Below the pieces are notes generated by a model. The model saw only the letters and a program-made list of their open reading frames with translations, did not search any database and was not told the origin of the DNA. From the NCBI GenBank assembly GCA_030606385.1, contig JAUWGN010000026.1, positions 1 through 9,545 on the forward strand: a DNA stretch of 9,545 bases, read 5' to 3'. The DNA is from Dehalococcoidia bacterium. GTDB lineage: Bacteria > Chloroflexota > Dehalococcoidia > GIF9 > AB-539-J10. The number at the start of each line of letters is the position of its first letter. The first letter of the stretch is position 1. Positions 5,688-9,545 of the stretch are shown in pieces. Position numbers and translations under genes: made by a program.

Positions 5688-6716
5688 TTGGTGACTGGTA
5701 CAGGTAACAAAGTGGTGACTGTGGCTGTAGATGCCATGGGTGGTGATTATGCTCCTCAGGAGATAGTCAAGGGTGCGATTGAAGGAGCCAGGAGGGAGGG
5801 AATTGGGATAGTTTTGGTGGGTCGGGAGGATGCTATTCAGAAGGAAGTGGAGAGATATGGTATTTCCGGTCTTCCTATCCGTGTGAGGCATGCAAGCGAT
5901 GTGATACTTGATGGTGAGCCTCCCGCAATGGCTTTGCGGCACAAGCCCGATGCTTCTATTCTTGTTGCCACTCAATTAGTGAGAAAGGGCGAGGCAGATG
6001 CCCTGGTAAGTATGGGTCCTACAGGAGCAGTCATGGTGAGTGCCATAGTAACCCTGGGCACTCTGGAAGGCCTCAGGCGGCCGACTGTTGGTGGGGATCT
6101 CCTCGGGTTCGTCCCTGATACGGTAATATTTGATGCAGGAGCTAATGTTGATTGTAATCCGCGTGAATTATTGAATTTTGTTGCTATGGGTTGTGTTTAT
6201 GCTAAGAAGATGCTTCACATTGCCAACCCAACCGTGGCATTGCTCAGCAATGGTGCTGAAGAGGGGAAGGGCAATAATCTGGTAAAGGGAGCTTACCAAC
6301 TTCTTAAGAAGAGCAAGCTGAATTTCATCGGGAATATAGAAGGTCATGATCTTCCTGCAGGAAAGGCAAACGTTGTTATTTGTGATGGGTTTACAGGCAA
6401 TGTTCTGATAAAATTCTGTGAGGGGTTGAGCAGGTCTATAATTGAGCGATTAAGGGTTACTCTGGATAAGCTTCTCTCAAAGACAGATATCGATGCTGTT
6501 TGTAAGGATTTGTTTAGTTTGACCAACGTGGTTGATGTAAGAGGTGGAGGGTTAGTTTATGGTATAAACGGACTGGTATGGACCGGACACGGTCACTCCA
6601 AAGCCCCACAGGTGGCTGAATCCATGCATCAGGTGAAACTGGCTGTGCAGTCAAATTTGGTGGACGCATTGAAATTGGAACTGACCAAGATACAACGGTT
6701 AGTAGGGGGTGGGTGA
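5688..6716 (+). CDS. plsX: Phosphate acyltransferase PlsX
   Basis: PlsX makes acyl-phosphate from acyl-ACP, which PlsY then uses to acylate glycerol-3-phosphate, the first step of phospholipid synthesis; it is a peripheral membrane protein. The 342 aa match the family length. The opening VAVDAMGGDYAPQEIVKGA is diagnostic, followed by VGREDAI, MGPTGAVM, FDAGANVDCNP, ALLSNGAEEGKGN, the glycine-rich VICDGFTGNVLIK and a C-terminal GINGLVWTGHGHSKA segment. The start is TTG 5688, with GGA (5676-5678) nine bases upstream; GTG 5691 is the alternative. It is the first gene of the unit with the small ORF and fabF. The expected partners rpmF (before) and fabD-fabG-acpP (after) are absent here. Confidence 0.96.
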   Translation: MVTGTGNKVVTVAVDAMGGDYAPQEIVKGAIEGARREGIGIVLVGREDAIQKEVERYGISGLPIRVRHASDVILDGEPPAMALRHKPDASILVATQLVRKGEADALVSMGPTGAVMVSAIVTLGTLEGLRRPTVGGDLLGFVPDTVIFDAGANVDCNPRELLNFVAMGCVYAKKMLHIANPTVALLSNGAEEGKGNNLVKGAYQLLKKSKLNFIGNIEGHDLPAGKANVVICDGFTGNVLIKFCEGLSRSIIERLRVTLDKLLSKTDIDAVCKDLFSLTNVVDVRGGGLVYGINGLVWTGHGHSKAPQVAESMHQVKLAVQSNLVDALKLELTKIQRLVGGG

Positions 6717-6738
6717 TAGTCTTGTGTTTTTATAATTG

Positions 6739-6849
6739 ATGATAGATATTGTGGTTGAAGATATGGATTTGCAAGTCCAGGAAAAGGCGAAAAAGGAAGG
6801 CAGCAAATCAGCATTAAGGAAGCGGCATAACGAGAGAGCATCGAAGTGA
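6739..6849 (+). CDS. Candidate 36-aa small protein coupled to fabF
   Basis: ATG 6739 opens 36 codons ending at TGA 6847-6849, which overlaps the fabF GTG start as GTGA, the typical arrangement of translational coupling. The peptide starts with a short hydrophobic-acidic part (MIDIVVEDMD) and continues as a very basic, Lys/Arg-rich tail (residues 16-36) with no cysteines and no membrane segment. I recognise no family; it has no DSL motif, so it is not an acyl carrier protein. No clear ribosome site precedes it, and a TTG at 6736 is directly upstream in frame. The 129-bp plsX-fabF spacer is otherwise empty, and the chance of an open frame this short is not small, so it rests mainly on the exact stop/start overlap. 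Confidence 0.4.
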   Translation: MIDIVVEDMDLQVQEKAKKEGSKSALRKRHNERASK

Positions 6850-8084
6850 ATAAAAGAAGGGTAGTCATTACCGGAGTTGGTGCGATAACTCCTCTGGGCA
6901 CAGGGGCCGGCAAGTCATGGCAAGCATTGTGTCAGGGGAAATCCGGAGTAGCTCGAATTACTAAATTCGACCCTTCAGGCTTTAAGTGCCAGATTGCCGC
7001 TGAGGTAAAGGATTTCCACGCCGAGGACTTTCTGGACAGAAAGAAGATAAGAAGGACCGACGCTTTTATTCATTACACCCTGGTGGCTACCAGAATGGCT
7101 CTGGATGATGCTGGATTATCTATCAGCGACAGCAATGCTGATAAAGTTGGGGCGATTATAGGCACGTGTGTTGCGGGGATGATCACTTATGAGAAGAATT
7201 TGAGTGACCTCAAGGAACAGGGTCCTGATAGCGTTTCCCCCTTTTTTCTCCCTGGCTTTCTTCCCAACATGGCTGTGGGAGAGGTCTCCATTGTCTTTGG
7301 TGCTAAAGGGCCAAGTAAATGTGTAGCTACCGCCTGCGCTACTGGAAGCCATGCCATTGGTGACGCCTTCAGGCTTATTCAATATGGTGAGGCTGATGCC
7401 GTGATTGCTGGGGGGAGCGATACCTATATTATACCTGTTGCCGTTGCTGGATTGGATAGAATGAGAGCTATATCGAGGAGGAATGATGAACCTGAAAAGG
7501 CGAGCCGTCCATTTGACAAAAACCGCGATGGCTTTGTTCTTGGTGAAGGAGCAGGCATTTTGATTCTTGAAGAGCTTGGCTTTGCTCTAAAGCGAGGTGC
7601 AAAGATTTATGCCGAGCTTCTCGGCTATGGCTCCAACATCGATGGGTTGCATATCACTGAGCCTGATTGGGAGAATCAAGCACGGTGTATAAGGCTTGCT
7701 TTAAATGATGCTGGCATCCTGCCTCAGGAAGTTGACTACATCAATGCTCATGGAACTTCTACTATGCTCAATGATTTAGCCGAAACTAAGGCTATAAAGG
7801 CTGCTTTAGGGGAACATGCCCAAAAGGTGGCGGTAAGCTCCAATAAATCTATGATAGGTCATTTATTGGGGGCGACAGGTGCCGTAGAAGCTATTTTCAC
7901 CGCTCTTACCATTCGGGATAGTATTATTCCGCCCACCATAAATTACGATACTCCAGACCCTGAGTGTGACCTGGATTATGTCCCCAATGTAGCCCGGAAA
8001 GCCGAGGTTAATGTAGCTTTATCCAACTCTTTTGGCTTTGGTGGAGCCAACGCTGCGCTGATTTTCAGGAAATTCAGGGAGTAG
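6846..8084 (+). CDS. fabF: Beta-ketoacyl-ACP synthase II (FabF)
   Basis: Elongating condensing enzyme of type II fatty acid synthesis: it joins malonyl-ACP to acyl-ACP with loss of CO2. The 412 aa are of usual length. The thiolase-fold Cys-His-His triad is complete: Cys164 in ATACATGSHA, His302 in NAHGTST and His339 in SMIGHLLGATGA, with Lys334 nearby. The N-terminal VVITGVGAITPLG, the SRPFDKNRDGFVLGEGAG stretch and the C-terminal SNSFGFGGANA gating loop are all present. GTG 6846 is chosen because the homologous strand begins at residue 5; the purine stretch GAGAGAG (6832-6838) is a weak ribosome site 7 bases away, consistent with coupling to the preceding small ORF. The 3' end overlaps the convergent thioredoxin gene by 11 bp. 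A FabB- or polyketide-type role is less likely given the plsX neighbour. Confidence 0.96.
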   Translation: MNKRRVVITGVGAITPLGTGAGKSWQALCQGKSGVARITKFDPSGFKCQIAAEVKDFHAEDFLDRKKIRRTDAFIHYTLVATRMALDDAGLSISDSNADKVGAIIGTCVAGMITYEKNLSDLKEQGPDSVSPFFLPGFLPNMAVGEVSIVFGAKGPSKCVATACATGSHAIGDAFRLIQYGEADAVIAGGSDTYIIPVAVAGLDRMRAISRRNDEPEKASRPFDKNRDGFVLGEGAGILILEELGFALKRGAKIYAELLGYGSNIDGLHITEPDWENQARCIRLALNDAGILPQEVDYINAHGTSTMLNDLAETKAIKAALGEHAQKVAVSSNKSMIGHLLGATGAVEAIFTALTIRDSIIPPTINYDTPDPECDLDYVPNVARKAEVNVALSNSFGFGGANAALIFRKFRE

Positions 8085-8601
8085 GTCCACGGATGGTCTC
8101 TATGGCAGCCCATAGCTCCATCTCGCTGGTGAAGGCGCCTGGTTTTATATTACGAATAATCCCGTCGCTATCTATGAAAAAAGTGGTGGGGATACGGTAC
8201 ACATTATATTTGTAGGATACCTGACTACCTCCGCCTAGAGCAACGGTAAAATGCAGCTTGTAGTCGCCAAAGAATTGCTCTATCTGTGAACGAGGTTCCG
8301 CAATGTTGACCGCTATTATTGTTACCTCACCAGCACTTTGTGCGGCTACGTGTTCAAAATAGCCCAGTTCACTCCGGCAGGGGGCGCAATAGATAGCCCA
8401 GAAATTAAGCACCACTGGCGTCCCGCGCAATTCAAACAGAGTTATTTCCGTCCCTGCCATGGTGCCTAACGTGAAGTCCGGTGCTTGTTTTCCTACTTCA
8501 GCCCCTGTACCCGTACAGGATGTAGCGCCTGCGACTATGGAGAACATAGCAACAATCAGACCCGCCTTTACTAACCACTTTCTAAATCTTTTGTTAGTCA
8601 T
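8074..8601 (-). CDS. TlpA/ResA-like thioredoxin-fold lipoprotein
   Basis: Membrane-anchored, extracytoplasmic thiol-disulfide oxidoreductase of the TlpA/ResA (AhpC-TSA/Redoxin) group, 175 aa. A signal segment (basic residues to Lys12, hydrophobic 13-24) ends in GATSC with lipidated Cys29. The thioredoxin part opens with VGKQAPDFTL, carries the redox centre WAIYCAPC (Cys72, Cys75; most relatives have WATWCxPC) and the cis-proline loop RIPTTFFID (Pro138). The start ATG 8601 has AAAAGGAG six bases upstream, overlapping the ccdA stop, so the two genes form one operon 12 bases apart. CcdA would supply electrons to the CAPC pair; the target could be apocytochrome c or other exported proteins. No cytochrome c or heme-lyase gene is in view, so the maturation role is not proven. 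The 3' end overlaps convergent fabF. Confidence 0.93.
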   Translation of the reverse strand: MTNKRFRKWLVKAGLIVAMFSIVAGATSCTGTGAEVGKQAPDFTLGTMAGTEITLFELRGTPVVLNFWAIYCAPCRSELGYFEHVAAQSAGEVTIIAVNIAEPRSQIEQFFGDYKLHFTVALGGGSQVSYKYNVYRIPTTFFIDSDGIIRNIKPGAFTSEMELWAAIETIRGPTP

Positions 8602-8613
8602 GGTAAACTCCTT

Positions 8614-9294
8614 TTAAAGCGTGCTGAGATAGACTAACTTGCCAGTTAGTATCAGGATTCCTATGGCAATCAGCAGTGCTCCGCTTACTATCGAGGTAAC
8701 ATAAGCATGGCGGTTAAGCCACCTGAGATATGGTGAAAGTGCCCCTAAAGCCAGACCAACAGCGATGAAAGGCAGCCCAAGCCCTAAGGAGTAACCCAGC
8801 AGAAGATAGACTCCTTGCCACGCAGTCTGGGAGCTCCAGGCTAAAGTCAATATCCCCCCCAGCACTGGACCAACACAAGGAATCCAGGCAAGGGAAAATA
8901 TTGCTCCTATCGAGAGGGACCTCAAATATCCTGTTCCTCGAGCTCGGTTAGGGAGAAGGTGTTTCTCGTAGTTCAACCAGGACACTTTAGTTGCCGCTAT
9001 CAAGAATAAACCAAATAGAATGAGTAGTACGCCAGCTATATTGCGCAGTGGCCCCAGTGGTACCATAGCACCCAGTAAGCCCATGGAAGCTCCCAGGATG
9101 ACGAAAACCAGGGAGAAGCCAGCTACGAAGCTGATGGTGTGTAGAAAAATATATCGTCGGCTTGGAGGACTCGCTGTTAGAACTGAGCTACCAGCTATGT
9201 TAGCTATATATACTGGAACCAGCGGCAGGACACATGGCGATAGGAAGGACAATAATCCTGCAGCTAATGCCACTGGAAATGTTATGCTTGGCAT
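8614..9294 (-). CDS. ccdA: Cytochrome c biogenesis / thiol-disulfide transporter CcdA (DsbD family)
   Basis: Integral membrane protein of 226 aa that carries reducing equivalents from cytoplasmic thioredoxin across the membrane. About six helices can be drawn (roughly 5-30, 52-76, 86-103, 126-152, 160-185, 199-220). The two redox cysteines sit in the pseudo-symmetric motifs LSPCVLPLVPVY (Cys21) and IPCVGPVLGG (Cys140), as the family requires. The first gene of a two-gene operon with the TlpA-like lipoprotein, its electron acceptor by context. ATG 9294 is the only start codon in frame: the upstream frame holds none before a stop, and homology begins right after it. The strong ribosome site at 9328-9335 is 33 bases away and serves a different reading frame (see the leader ORF), so initiation here looks unusual. 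Confidence 0.94.
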   Translation of the reverse strand: MPSITFPVALAAGLLSFLSPCVLPLVPVYIANIAGSSVLTASPPSRRYIFLHTISFVAGFSLVFVILGASMGLLGAMVPLGPLRNIAGVLLILFGLFLIAATKVSWLNYEKHLLPNRARGTGYLRSLSIGAIFSLAWIPCVGPVLGGILTLAWSSQTAWQGVYLLLGYSLGLGLPFIAVGLALGALSPYLRWLNRHAYVTSIVSGALLIAIGILILTGKLVYLSTL

Positions 9295-9335
9295 ATAGAC
9301 ATCATCTGATAATCCATTATGTGGTTTACCTCCTT
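9282..9335 (-). other. Leader ORF with strong ribosome site overlapping the ccdA start
   Basis: On the minus strand AAGGAGGT (9335-9328) is followed 10 bases later by ATG 9317, which opens 11 codons (MDYQMMSICQA) and ends at TAA 9284-9282, inside the beginning of ccdA in another frame. The ccdA ATG (9294) lies within this leader ORF. Translation of ccdA may therefore depend on ribosomes that finish the leader and re-initiate, or a one- or two-base indel separates the true start from the gene. No convincing minus-strand promoter was found upstream. Confidence 0.45.
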
Positions 9336-9378
9336 GATTTTAACACATAAGCTTCCTTTCTCTATAAGCTGTTGCAAT

Positions 9379-9406
9379 TTGCCTTCATGGCACAATTTGA
9401 TACAAT
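9379..9406 (+). promoter_or_regulatory. Promoter of the tRNA pair
   Basis: TTGCCT (9379-9384, 4 of 6) and TACAAT (9401-9406, 5 of 6) are separated by 16 bp, and the -10 is extended by TGA (9398-9400). The predicted start is near 9413, ten bases before the first tRNA. This is a compact arrangement typical of stable RNA genes. Confidence 0.6.
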
Positions 9407-9422
9407 AAAATCATAACCTTTT

Positions 9423-9495
9423 GGGGCTGTAGCTCAATTGGGAGAGCGCCTCCCTTGCACGGAGGAGGTCAGGGGTTCGAATCCCCTCAGCTCCA
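9423..9495 (+). tRNA. tRNA-Ala, anticodon TGC
   Basis: A 73-base cloverleaf is complete. The acceptor GGGGCTG pairs with CAGCTCC (one G-U), the D arm is AGCTCAATTGGGAGAGC, and the anticodon stem CCTCC/GGAGG holds loop CTTGCAC with anticodon TGC at 9456-9458. The T arm is AGGGGTTCGAATCCCCT-like, and A9495 is the discriminator. CCA is not encoded (GTG follows), so it must be added enzymatically. Confidence 0.97.
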
Positions 9496-9498
9496 GTG

Positions 9499-9545
9499 GG
9501 AGGGATCGCATAGTGGTCTAGTGCGGCCGCCTGCTAAGCGGTTAC
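9499..9545 (+). tRNA. tRNA-Ser, anticodon GCT (3' truncated by window end)
   Basis: Only the first 47 bases are present: acceptor strand GGAGGGA, a serine-type D arm, and anticodon stem GCCGC/GCGGT (one G-U) around loop CTGCTAA, giving anticodon GCT. The sequence ends at what should be the beginning of the long variable arm. It starts three bases after tRNA-Ala and is probably cotranscribed with it. Confidence 0.88.

Noticed and set aside
5622..5975. 117-aa minus-strand open frame over the plsX start
   Set aside because: Opposes the conserved PlsX N-terminus and its promoter; composition shows no domain.
6731..6736. TATAAT after plsX as a fabF promoter
   Set aside because: The sequence 16-19 bp upstream is a G-rich coding end with no -35 resemblance and there is no TGn extension; the AT-rich match is likely chance.
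9020..9298. 92-aa plus-strand open frame opposite ccdA
   Set aside because: Shadow of the membrane protein on the other strand; no recognisable features.

Overview
This 9.5 kb window reads as ordinary bacterial chromosome with moderate GC. It has dense operons, frequent GTG/TTG starts, a lipoprotein-type solute receptor and thioredoxin, and a palindromic repeat of the CATTGCGAG type. The mix of a branched-chain amino acid ABC operon, a small HDAC-fold deacetylase, PlsX-FabF and CcdA-TlpA would suit an uncultured Chloroflexota of the Dehalococcoidia type, probably from a metagenome assembly. That taxonomic guess is inference from gene content and style; no marker gene here settles it.

Layout. 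Positions 1-3602 (+) hold the distal part of a branched-chain amino acid (HAAT/Liv) ABC importer operon: livM (5' end outside the window), livG, livF and the receptor livK. It shows three peculiarities. A 5' remnant of a second livG overlaps the end of livM. livF has no ATG/GTG/TTG at its natural start, only ATA. A near-consensus sigma70 promoter overlaps the livF stop codon and should drive livK separately. A hairpin terminator closes the operon near 3644-3682. At 3692-4588 (+) lies a COG1237-type metallo-beta-lactamase-fold protein, convergent with a compact histone-deacetylase-family gene (4601-5344, -).

The 343 bp between that gene and plsX holds an 18-bp perfect palindrome, a 100-bp inverted repeat with 14-bp perfect ends that looks like a miniature mobile element, and promoter-like sequence for plsX. 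PlsX (5688-6716), a candidate 36-residue ORF (6739-6849) and FabF (6846-8084) form a lipid synthesis unit. The small ORF overlaps the fabF start by GTGA. Convergent with fabF, overlapping it by 11 bp, is a minus-strand pair, ccdA then a TlpA-like thioredoxin lipoprotein, which together form an extracytoplasmic thiol reduction relay. The window ends in a plus-strand tRNA pair, tRNA-Ala(UGC) and a truncated tRNA-Ser(GCU).

The genes belong to known families; I see no convincing new multi-gene system. The observations most worth following are the livG remnant, the livF start, the small ORF before fabF, the shortened HDAC fold, and the leader ORF in front of ccdA.
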